Origin: Planctomycetaceae bacterium UBA6172
GTDB taxonomy: Bacteria; Planctomycetota; Planctomycetia; Pirellulales; Pirellulaceae
Assembly (NCBI GenBank): GCA_002422955.1
Contig: DITY01000109.1
Location: 15,825 to 26,582, forward strand
Reading direction: 5' to 3'
Length of the DNA: 10,758 nucleotides
Shown here: in pieces, positions 5,691-10,758 of the stretch
How the letters are laid out: each line of letters opens with the position of its first letter
How positions within the stretch are numbered: position 1 is the stretch's first letter
Translations under genes and position numbers: made by a program
Notes under the pieces: generated by a model
What the model was told of the DNA's origin: nothing
The model's database searches: none
What the model saw: only the letters and a program-made list of their open reading frames with translations

Positions 5691-5939
5691 ATGCTTCTCT
5701 TGGTTGCCATCTTACTCTGCACAAGCTTCGCCGCGTTACTGTGGTACAGATCGACCGACTTTCCATCAAAAGACAAATGGCCGCCCATCACAGAAGACGA
5801 GTTCATTCAACGATGTTCACCCGGTGTTGATCGCGAGCGTGCCCTGAAAGTGCGACGGATCATCTCTGAGCAGCTTGGCGTGGACTACGACAGGGTTTAT
5901 CCTGAGCAGAGATTTGTCGAAGATCTTGGCTGTGACTGA
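5691..5939 (+). CDS. Membrane-anchored partial acyl-carrier-protein-like protein, possibly frameshifted at the end
   Basis: An 82-aa product. ATG 5691 gives an N-terminal membrane helix (L-L-L-V-A-I-L-L-C-T-S-F-A-A-L-L-W-Y, residues 2-19), a linker with T-E-D-E-F-I-Q-R-C-S-P-G, and then R-A-L-K-V-R-R-I-I-S-E-Q-L-G-V-D-Y-D-R-V-Y-P-E-Q-R-F-V-E-D-L-G-C-D. The last segment matches helix 1 and loop 1 of acyl carrier proteins, up to the D-S-L site where phosphopantetheine attaches. The frame stops there, so the serine and helices 2-3 are missing. In another frame the text continues L-K-I-E-V-H-A-E-S-G and stops at TAA 5966-5968 inside the next R'' box, where cassette genes often end, suggesting a small deletion near 5936. 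Even so the serine is absent. The open frame extends back to 5571, but those residues cross attC 7. Function unclear; it cannot carry acyl chains as read. Confidence 0.6.
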   Translation: MLLLVAILLCTSFAALLWYRSTDFPSKDKWPPITEDEFIQRCSPGVDRERALKVRRIISEQLGVDYDRVYPEQRFVEDLGCD

Positions 5940-5961
5940 AGATTGAAGTGCATGCAGAAAG

Positions 5962-6052
5962 TGGGTAACCATCGGATCCAACCGAGGATCAGTGGTTCGT
6001 TTTGTCGAATGGATGCTCAACTTCCGGTCCCCGCTGATCCGGGTCGTTAGCC
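5962..6052 (+). repeat. attC site 8
   Basis: R'' is GGGTAACC (5963-5970) and R' is GTTAGCC (6046-6052), the same R' sequence as attC 1. Left arm ACC-ga-GGATCAGTGG (5981-5995) pairs with CCGCTGATCCGGGT (6031-6044), with an extra base and one T-G wobble. It follows the ACP-like gene and precedes the zinc-ribbon gene. Confidence 0.75.
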
Positions 6053-6090
6053 AACGCTAATTCAGCCACTGATGGTCGATCGTGCTGCCT

Positions 6091-6528
6091 ATGGCCAACT
6101 TGATTACGACCCGCCACAAGCGACCCGAACACGGCGAACGTGCGACGCCATTCACGAAACGGCAGTCATCACGCCGAATCCGTCGACTCGCTTTAATCGA
6201 AGACATCCAAGAGCTGGTTCCTCTGCCGCGCCGGCCAACGAAGCATGCCAAACGCAAACGTTCCGGCAATTGCCCCATCTGCCTGGCAACACTCCGCAAA
6301 AATAGCAAAGGCACCCGATACATCCAACGTTGCGATCATTGCTCATCCCAACTCCATCCCGAAATAAGATGCGGACGCTGCGGCACCTTCCGTGTTTGGC
6401 GTGGGTCGTCCGAATGTCGCTGTAAGGGATGTGGTAATGTTGTAGAATTGCCACAGCCTAACAAAACCGACGGCGGCCATAACTGCACTCAAGAGCGTTC
6501 AAAGGGGTCAGCGAGGCTCTTCATTTAG
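6091..6528 (+). CDS. Double zinc-ribbon protein (cassette gene)
   Basis: A 145-aa basic protein of unknown function. Residues 1-60 are rich in K/R. C61-P-I-C64 and C81-D-H-C84 form one likely zinc ribbon; C94-G-R-C97 with C-R-C-K-G-C (109, 111, 114) forms a second. The mix of basic tail and zinc ribbons suggests nucleic-acid or ribosome-associated binding, but this is only inference. I use ATG 6091; a GTG at 6082 (three codons earlier) is possible. From residue about 121 the frame runs through GCCTAACAAAAC (6456-6467), an R'' box, so the last 24 residues are probably not original but come from the truncated attC and the sequence joined to it. Confidence 0.65.
   Translation: MANLITTRHKRPEHGERATPFTKRQSSRRIRRLALIEDIQELVPLPRRPTKHAKRKRSGNCPICLATLRKNSKGTRYIQRCDHCSSQLHPEIRCGRCGTFRVWRGSSECRCKGCGNVVELPQPNKTDGGHNCTQERSKGSARLFI
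6456..6478 (+). repeat. Truncated attC (R'' and start of L'' only)
   Basis: GCCTAACAAAAC (6456-6467) followed by CGACGGCGGCC has the form of an R'' box plus L'' arm as in the other sites, but no complementary L' arm or GTT-type R' box follows within about 120 bp. The array appears to be broken here. Just downstream, AAAGGGGTCAG (about 6505-6515) begins sequence of another kind. Confidence 0.55.
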
Positions 6529-6744
6529 GTCAATAGCCGATTTCAAAGCATTCTTGCAATGTTTTTCAGTGGCGTCATTTCGGACTTTCCGTTTCGGCGA
6601 GAGTAGCTTGCGGGACAGTAAACCGCGCCAGTGAATGATCCGCCGATCCTTACTGACTGGCAACGCATCAAAGTGGCCTGCCCCATTTGCTTTCTCAGTG
6701 GCAACGAAACGGCAACGTCAGTCTGTATCGGTAATCCAATCGGT
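6529..6744. other. Non-coding junction region
   Basis: No supported gene. It contains three copies of GGCAACG (6659, 6700, 6711), an ACTGAC/GTCAGT inverted pair (6652-6657 and 6717-6722), and the word GGCCTGCCCCATTTG (about 6675-6689). The repeats do not build a full attC for the minus-strand gene that ends at 6745. Confidence 0.4.
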
Positions 6745-7056
6745 CTAGAGTCGTCGATTCCTTGCACCGCGAAAGGCTAGGAATGCTGACAATGCGATCA
6801 TCAATGGGGCAGCTACGAACGCCAGAATCTGCGCGATAGTTGGTGTGATTGAAATGCCGAGTAGATAAAGTTCAGGATCGTAGGTTGCGTAGCGACGACC
6901 GGGCGCCATAGGGCGACTCATGTCGCTGATTGTGTAAAGCAATCCAGAACCGGCGATGACGAAACCGATCAATGCTGCCATTGAAGCAGCAACGAGGAGC
7001 GGTGCGGACTTGGGTCGCTTTAATGTCAATTGCGATGGGGGATCGTAAGGATTCAC
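6745..7056 (-). CDS. NPYDPP small membrane protein (cassette-type, inverted)
   Basis: A 103-aa protein beginning V/M-N-P-Y-D-P-P-S, with membrane helices at about residues 19-42 and 72-96, joined by a loop with R-P-M-A-P-G-R-R-Y. Proteins opening N-P-Y-[D/E]-P-P are numerous in Pirellulaceae-type planctomycetes and mostly uncharacterised; I know the pattern but not the function. GTG at 7054-7056 is chosen because it places the conserved NPYDPP at the N-terminus. The frame extends to a GTG at 7119, but that extension would be read from inside a minus-strand attC site (7075-7167). The gene starts 18 nt after the R' box of that site. Likely inner-membrane protein. Confidence 0.7.
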   Translation of the reverse strand: MNPYDPPSQLTLKRPKSAPLLVAASMAALIGFVIAGSGLLYTISDMSRPMAPGRRYATYDPELYLLGISITPTIAQILAFVAAPLMIALSAFLAFRGARNRRL

Positions 7057-7074
7057 CAATGTGTTTGCTTGAGC

Positions 7075-7167
7075 GGCAGAACGGGGCGGTTCAGCGGGGA
7101 CGCACGGAAAATTAACCACTTCAAAAATGACAGTTCGCGTCCTCCGTTGGAACCGTTGGTTATCGCC
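7075..7167 (-). repeat. attC site on the minus strand
   Basis: Read on the minus strand, R'' is GCGATAACCA (within 7153-7167) and R' is GTTCTGCC (7075-7082). Left arm GGTTC-c-A-a-CGG-a-GGACGCG pairs with CGTGCGTCCCCGCTGAACC (the right arm), again with extra bases on the R'' side only. The orientation is opposite to the sites at 1401-6052 and matches the two minus-strand genes around it. This was found by comparison with the other sites rather than by exact sequence identity. Confidence 0.7.
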
Positions 7168-7221
7168 AAATTACTCGCCTGAAACACATTCGTTACATTC
7201 GCCCCGGTGGATGCACGTTAT

Positions 7222-7590
7222 CTAAAACCAGCGAACAATGGCATAACAAGCAGCGTGAAATGCAAGGATCGTGCCTATGTATTGCCAATGCGAACGGCGA
7301 CGGCGAATCGCAAATGCGACCAACGCACCATACGTTACGTATTGGGTGAAGAACAACGAAATAGATGCAGCGTTGTCGGAGTCTAGCAGTATACGAAGCG
7401 GGCGATACAGTGGGAATAATGCATCCTCCCAAAAACCGGTTCCGTGCCCGGCGCCGTGCGATAGCACGACAAGAACTATTGCAACCGGCGTGAAGGCGAC
7501 GCCAATCGCAATAGGCGACCACCAATACACTGGCGGTTCCAAGTCACGGGAAGCCTCTTGCGTATTGCCGCTAGGTTCGTACGGGTTCAA
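7222..7590 (-). CDS. NPYEPS small membrane protein (cassette-type, inverted)
   Basis: A 122-aa protein opening M-N-P-Y-E-P-S, with three likely membrane helices at about residues 24-45, 75-95 and 101-120, and an R-R-R-R-S turn (96-100) that should face the cytoplasm. It belongs to the same loosely defined N-terminal motif group as the neighbour at 6745, yet the rest of the sequence differs. The start is TTG (7588-7590); no ATG or GTG fits, and the NPYEP motif directly follows it. No good ribosome site is seen. The gene is followed on its own strand, 55 nt later, by the minus-strand attC, so gene and site form a cassette. Confidence 0.75.
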   Translation of the reverse strand: MNPYEPSGNTQEASRDLEPPVYWWSPIAIGVAFTPVAIVLVVLSHGAGHGTGFWEDALFPLYRPLRILLDSDNAASISLFFTQYVTYGALVAFAIRRRRSHWQYIGTILAFHAACYAIVRWF

Positions 7591-7618
7591 ATCGTCTATG
7601 GCTACAGCGCTCCGCGCG

Positions 7619-7670
7619 CGATAACGATTAATTCTTCCCGCTTGGGGGGATCATAATGGTTACGTTATCG
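7619..7670. repeat. 8-bp inverted repeat upstream of the NPYEPS gene
   Basis: CGATAACG (7619-7626) and CGTTATCG (7663-7670) are exact reverse complements 36 nt apart. Read on the minus strand the right-hand copy contains GTTATCG, roughly R'-like, and the left-hand copy GATAACG, roughly R''-like, with a short CCC/GGG pairing between. It may be a very short or decayed attC, or an operator. Too small to decide. Confidence 0.35.
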
Positions 7671-7676
7671 TACGTT

Positions 7677-7913
7677 TCAGTGTGGGTCAATCTTTTTCTC
7701 GCTGCGCGAATGACGAATAATGCGGACAGCCATCAGGGGGGGCGACTGGGGGATTGGCAGGCCGGGCAACTGTTGTGCCGACGGCAAGGCGGGGAAATCG
7801 CGATGCTTAGGCAGTTTGTGGCGAGTTGCCCGATGCATGGAATCGGGCGGGGAAAAACCGGAGAAGTTCTCGAACTGATACCCCGACGGGAGCTCGGCGT
7901 CGGGATTGGACAC
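7677..7913 (-). CDS. Doubtful 78-aa ORF
   Basis: A GTG-initiated frame encoding S-N-P-D-A-E-L-P-S-G-Y-Q-F-E-N-F-S-G-F-S-P-P-D and a proline- and histidine-rich remainder. No family, signal peptide or membrane segment is recognised and no ribosome site is evident. A competing plus-strand frame covers the same DNA (7656-7952). Listed because the first 20 residues look protein-like; the rest does not. Confidence 0.2.
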   Translation of the reverse strand: MSNPDAELPSGYQFENFSGFSPPDSMHRATRHKLPKHRDFPALPSAQQLPGLPIPQSPPLMAVRIIRHSRSEKKIDPH

Positions 7914-7942
7914 AGACCAACGTATAGCCGTGCATTCGCGGA

Positions 7943-8044
7943 ATGCGACTGACGGTGCGGCGGGTGCTGGAAGAATTGGCGGCGTATCCCGATCGCAACC
8001 CGTTGCGGTCCGGATACCCAGAACTGGAGGTCGAGGGCAAATGA
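7943..8044 (+). CDS. Possible 33-aa small protein or gene remnant
   Basis: ATG at 7943 opens M-R-L-T-V-R-R-V-L-E-E-L-A-A-Y-P-D-R, then N-P-L-R-S-G-Y-P-E-L-E-V-E-G-K and TGA. The composition (amphipathic helix, then a polar tail) and GC-rich third positions look coding. In-frame TAG at 7925 means nothing longer precedes it in this frame, so it is either a true small protein or the C-terminal end of a broken gene. No family recognised. Confidence 0.3.
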   Translation: MRLTVRRVLEELAAYPDRNPLRSGYPELEVEGK

Positions 8045-8101
8045 AAATGCAAATTTTGGATCGGCCTATTGCCTTAACTCAAGACCGTCGCTCACCCCCG
8101 T

Positions 8102-8136
8102 CCCCTACTCCCCCAAACAAGTTTGGGGGCGAGGGG
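8102..8136. repeat. REP-like hairpin
   Basis: CCCCCAAAC (8110-8118) and GTTTGGGGG (8121-8129) form a 9-bp perfect stem with a 2-nt loop, and CCCC (8102-8105) with GGGG (8133-8136) extends it beyond a small internal loop. The right side, GGGGCGAGGGGAGC (8126-8139), recurs exactly at 8317-8330. This looks like a dispersed intergenic palindrome; a transcript-end role for the vWA gene is possible only at a distance. Confidence 0.6.
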
Positions 8137-8138
8137 AG

Positions 8139-8269
8139 CTAGTGCCGCGAGAACTAAATAAGGTTGCTTGAAAGAATCGCAACAGGATGCGTGAGCGAGG
8201 AATTTGCCGCAGGTTCCTCGCTCACGCGTCGGGTTTCCAAGCAAGGTCAACTCGTTCTCGCGGCACTAG
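8139..8269. mobile_element. 131-bp near-palindrome, MITE-like
   Basis: The ends CTAGTGCCGCGAGAAC (8139-8154) and GTTCTCGCGGCACTAG (8254-8269) are exact reverse complements of 16 bp. Further in, TTGCTTG-AAA (8164-8173) pairs with TTTCCAAGCAA (8234-8244), and GCGTGAGCGAGGAA (8189-8202) pairs perfectly with TTCCTCGCTCACGC (8214-8227) around an 11-nt loop. The outer CTAG could be a 4-bp target duplication flanking TGCCGCGAGAAC inverted ends, but CTAG is self-complementary, so duplication and inverted repeat cannot be told apart. There is no coding capacity, so movement would need a transposase from elsewhere. Confidence 0.65.
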
Positions 8270-8396
8270 TGCGCTTGATGGATCACCGGGGAAATGGGTG
8301 GTAACGCCTGTCACCCGGGGCGAGGGGAGCAGGGGTTGGGTGTGGGATTGGCGACGAGCCGGAGTTGGCTTTGAGATGGGCGGGCCAGAGCCCTGC
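8270..8396. other. Non-coding 3' flank of the vWA gene
   Basis: Contains a second exact copy of GGGGCGAGGGGAGC (8317-8330) and G-rich strings. No hairpin with a T-run that would qualify as an intrinsic terminator for the minus-strand gene ending at 8397 was found. Confidence 0.4.
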
Positions 8397-10598
8397 TTAG
8401 GTTGCCGGGATCGGTTCGATTTCGACGCGGGCCAGATCGCTTTGTGAACGCGGCAGGTAGGGGTGCTGGGTGCGCTCGGTCTCGGGGTCCCATCCGAGCC
8501 AGCGTTTGAGCAATTCCGCTTCCGAACTGCTTTCCCAATTGGCGAGGATGGCGATCGCGTGCTCCCGCGCCGCGGTCGCGTCGACGCTCTCATGGCCCGC
8601 GCCCCAATCGCCCGAGAAGAGGCCGCACAGCATCCAATGGGCGCGACGCCGGATCAAGGGCGTGGACATCGGGTCCTGCGTCAATTCCTGATACGCCTGA
8701 ATCGCTTGCGGAACGTCCCGTTCGACCAGCAACCGATAGTCGGCGGCGATCTCCTTGGATAAGGCGTGGGAATCGAGCTCGTTGCGATAGCGATAGGCCC
8801 GCGCCAGCGAGCGTTTCATCTCCTTCATTTCCGCCACGGCCATTTCGGGTTCTTGCCTGGCCTGCGCCGCCGTCGCGCGATTGAAGTGGGCGTTGGCCAA
8901 CAGCCAATGTGCCATGCCGTTGGTCGGTTCGGTCTTGAGCGCCGCTTCGGCCGCCTTCACCGCGGTGTCCGACAAGGCCGCCGACGCGGGGTCGTCCGCC
9001 AACAGCCCGAGCAGTTGTTGGGAGGCTTCCAACGACACCAGAATCTCGCGGGTCGTGCTGGCATTCCGCGCCAGCGACCGTTTCAGATTCCCTTGCAGCA
9101 CCTCTGCCGAGCCGCCTCGCCGGGGAAACTCGAGCTGGTCCAGCCGCCCATCGGTTGTCGGCGCGGAGAGCATCAGGCTGGCCAACTGGGTGATTTCCCC
9201 GCCATGGGTGATCTGAACCAAGCGTTCGGCGGAACTGCCGGAATAGACCGCGGAGACGATCGAACCGGCCACGGGATCGCGCTGGCCCCAGATGACGTAA
9301 TCGACGCCCAACTGCGACGCCAGCGCTCGAATCTGCTGGCTTTCACTCAGCCCCGCGGCGCGGAGCCGGCGGAGTTGGCGTTCGACGTCGTAGGAGCTAG
9401 ACACGCGAACTCGCGGCAGCGATTCGAACTTGTGTCGCAAGGCGGCCGCGACCTGGGTGGCGGGTTCGCGCGGATCGAAGCTCATCTGTTGAAACGGCAG
9501 ATGCGGCAGCACGGCGACTCGAACTTCCCTCGTCGTCGGGTCGTTTTCGTCAGCCGCACCGGCGACCGCGTTGCGGGCCTGCTCCAAATCGCTTTCGGTA
9601 ATCGGATCGATCGGCAGGTAATCGGCCCGCGGTTGTTGGCCGGCCGCGACAATCGCCTTGCGAATGTCGGGATAGGAAAGGTCGAGCATCAGCCCGCCGG
9701 TGCCGGCGGCCAGCGCGTTCATGAAAGCCCGGGTTTCCGGCAACGCTTGCTGATAAATCGTGTCGAGCTCACCCGCCGTGTCGCAGAGCACGCAGTGAAT
9801 TTGCACCTGCTTCCGCGTAGCCAGCGCGACCAGCAGGTCGGTGGCATACGCCCGCTTGGCTTGGGGGAATTGGTCCGAAGCGTAGTTCTCGGCATAAGGG
9901 GGCGCATCACCGAACAGGAACAGCCATCGCGTCGTGCGGTTGTTCTCGGTCCAAGGCAAGCGATCGAGCGCCGCGTGAATTCCGGCGTCGGGCTGTTCGT
10001 GGAAAAAGGGTGCGCCCGATTCGGGCCGCAGCGCTGTCAAGGCTTGCGAGATCGCTTCGTTGTCGGCGGTAAAGCGATCGAGCAATACCTGTACCGGTCC
10101 GGACGGCGATCCCGAATCGCGATAGGCCACGATCGCCACGCGGACCTCGCCGTCACGGCCCCGCCGCAGGTCCTCGAGCATCGCGCCGATCGATTCCCGC
10201 ACGCCAGCGATCCCCTCCGTCATGCTCGCGGTCCCGTCGATCACCACGGCGATCTCCAAATCCTCCTCCGTCCGCGCCGCGACCTCCAGGAAACTCCGCT
10301 GCAGCAACCCCATCGTCTTTCGTGGCGGCGCGGCGGCGAAAGAGAAGATCGATCGCAGCGCCGCCGCGGCTGGCACGACCGCAACGGAACCGTCGCGAGC
10401 AACGGCCGCGGGGGTGGGAGGCACCTGTTCAGGTTCCGCCGCGGCCACGTCTTGCCCGGCTGTTGCTTGCGCGGGCACTGCTTGCCCAGGTGCCGTGGTC
10501 GGCGCGAGCCACCAGCCGAGGAGTGCGAACAGCGCCAGGTCACGCTGCCGCCGACGCCGATTGGCGGTCAGGTTCACGTTCCCGGGATTGATGATCAT
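8397..10598 (-). CDS. Exported von Willebrand factor A protein with TolB/CsgG-like and helical C-terminal regions
   Basis: A 733-aa protein. Residues 15-40 (R-R-R-R-Q-R-D, then L-A-L-F-A-L-L-G-W-W-L-A) form a signal peptide or anchor, followed by an A/P/E-rich linker to about 85. Residues 115-315 are a vWA domain with a metal-binding (MIDAS) motif D121-G-T-A-S125, a T variant at the middle position, and a G-D-A-P-P loop (230-234) typical of vWA proteins of this type. Residues 358-470 (E-V-R-V-A-V-L-P-H-L-P-F ... L-G-V-D-Y-V-I-W-G) resemble the nucleotide-free TolB/CsgG/FlgO N-terminal fold, a guess from pattern. Residues 500-700 are TPR-like helices (A-E-A-A-L-K-T-E-P-T-N-G-M-A-H-W-L-L-A-N-A-H-F-N-R-A). 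It probably binds a protein partner outside the cytoplasm. ATG 10598 has GGTGGG about 10 nt upstream. GC-rich like aspS, so backbone. Confidence 0.85.
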   Translation of the reverse strand: MIINPGNVNLTANRRRRQRDLALFALLGWWLAPTTAPGQAVPAQATAGQDVAAAEPEQVPPTPAAVARDGSVAVVPAAAALRSIFSFAAAPPRKTMGLLQRSFLEVAARTEEDLEIAVVIDGTASMTEGIAGVRESIGAMLEDLRRGRDGEVRVAIVAYRDSGSPSGPVQVLLDRFTADNEAISQALTALRPESGAPFFHEQPDAGIHAALDRLPWTENNRTTRWLFLFGDAPPYAENYASDQFPQAKRAYATDLLVALATRKQVQIHCVLCDTAGELDTIYQQALPETRAFMNALAAGTGGLMLDLSYPDIRKAIVAAGQQPRADYLPIDPITESDLEQARNAVAGAADENDPTTREVRVAVLPHLPFQQMSFDPREPATQVAAALRHKFESLPRVRVSSSYDVERQLRRLRAAGLSESQQIRALASQLGVDYVIWGQRDPVAGSIVSAVYSGSSAERLVQITHGGEITQLASLMLSAPTTDGRLDQLEFPRRGGSAEVLQGNLKRSLARNASTTREILVSLEASQQLLGLLADDPASAALSDTAVKAAEAALKTEPTNGMAHWLLANAHFNRATAAQARQEPEMAVAEMKEMKRSLARAYRYRNELDSHALSKEIAADYRLLVERDVPQAIQAYQELTQDPMSTPLIRRRAHWMLCGLFSGDWGAGHESVDATAAREHAIAILANWESSSEAELLKRWLGWDPETERTQHPYLPRSQSDLARVEIEPIPAT

Positions 10599-10758
10599 GG
10601 TTTACCCACCGCGGGATGTCAGCGTTATGATGAGAGCGTCGCGCCTGTGGCGTCTCGTCCGTCAGGTGCCGCGTCGGGGCCGCCGGCCGATGACCTGATC
10701 CGACTACGTCCCTATCGTGAAAAGTCATTCGCGATATCCGAAACGCGATTTCGGGATC
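10599..10758. other. Upstream region of the vWA gene, no gene seen
   Basis: No conserved protein is recognised in either direction. CCGAAA and TTTCGG around CGCGA (about 10738-10755) form a short inverted repeat that could be an operator. No clear -35/-10 pair was found. Confidence 0.35.

Larger units (their letters stand above)
732..6478 (+). mobile_element. Integron gene-cassette array without integrase (CALIN-like)
   Basis: Small unrelated genes alternate with imperfect inverted repeats of similar size and the same polarity. Each repeat carries an R''-type box (GCCGAACAAG, GACAGAACAAG, GGCTAACAAA and similar), an L'' arm with one or more extra unpaired bases, a variable central loop, a complementary L' arm, and an R' box (GTTCGGC, GTTAGCC, GTTCTGT). 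This is the architecture of attC sites, recognised as folded single strands by IntI tyrosine recombinases. Several genes stop inside the R'' box and several start within about 10-40 nt of an R' box, as cassette genes do. No integrase gene and no convincing attI site are in the window, so the array may be a cluster lacking its integrase, or the integrase may lie elsewhere. Right boundary: an attC truncated at about 6456-6478. Confidence 0.85.

Noticed and set aside
1401..6052. CRISPR array
   Set aside because: The repeats are 500-1000 bp apart, differ in sequence, are palindromic, and are separated by protein-coding genes.
6505..6545. RAYT-type element end (GGGGTCAG... AGCC)
   Set aside because: The word resembles one but only a 4-bp pairing is seen and no second end is found; mentioned only as a possible scar.
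7656..7952. 98-codon plus-strand frame
   Set aside because: No recognisable motif and poor agreement with coding composition; it overlaps a competing frame on the other strand.
8187..8593. Open frames on both strands around the near-palindrome and the 3' end of the vWA gene
   Set aside because: They read through the inverted repeat or are antisense/alternate-frame shadows of the vWA coding sequence.

Overview
The window looks like part of a planctomycete chromosome (order Pirellulales or near). Three things suggest this: tiny membrane proteins beginning M-N-P-Y-[D/E]-P, LRR and HEAT proteins of planctomycete style, and a hairpin containing the palindromic word GCGTGAGCGAGG, which I recall as common in these genomes. 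No rRNA or other firm taxonomic marker is present, so this is inference.

Layout. Positions 1-173 (minus) hold the 5' end of aspS, a core gene. Positions 174-760 are non-coding, with a short GGGGACACTCCAC direct repeat and two strong hairpins. Positions 761-6478 are best read as an integron gene-cassette array without an integrase in the window (a CALIN-type array). Short, mostly unrelated genes are each followed by an imperfect inverted repeat of about 90-115 bp with attC architecture: an R'' box near GCCGAACAAG, an L'' arm with extra unpaired bases, a variable loop, an L' arm, and an R' box near GTTCGGC or GTTAGCC. The cassettes in order are: a ParD/ParE toxin-antitoxin pair (inverted, with its own promoter), a HEAT-repeat protein, an unknown 160-aa protein, a membrane-anchored LRR protein, a secreted TPR-like protein, a SnoaL-like (NTF2-fold) protein, a decayed small membrane protein, a membrane-anchored half acyl-carrier-protein, and a double zinc-ribbon protein. 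The array breaks inside the attC after the zinc-ribbon gene.

Positions 6529-7670 carry two further cassette-like genes on the minus strand (NPYDP and NPYEP proteins) with a minus-strand attC between them, so this segment is inverted relative to the main array. Positions 7671-8396 are largely non-genic. They contain a REP-like hairpin and a 131-bp near-palindrome (8139-8269) that looks like a MITE. Positions 8397-10598 (minus) encode a 733-aa exported von Willebrand factor A protein with a TolB/CsgG-like middle region and a helical tail. It is GC-rich, like aspS and unlike the AT-richer cassettes, and marks the return to backbone sequence.

The cassette genes are not a pathway. What they share is the recombination site and a bias toward repeat, membrane or exported proteins. 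The TA pair probably stabilises the array. Several genes needed start-site correction because the longest open frame runs backward through an attC site.
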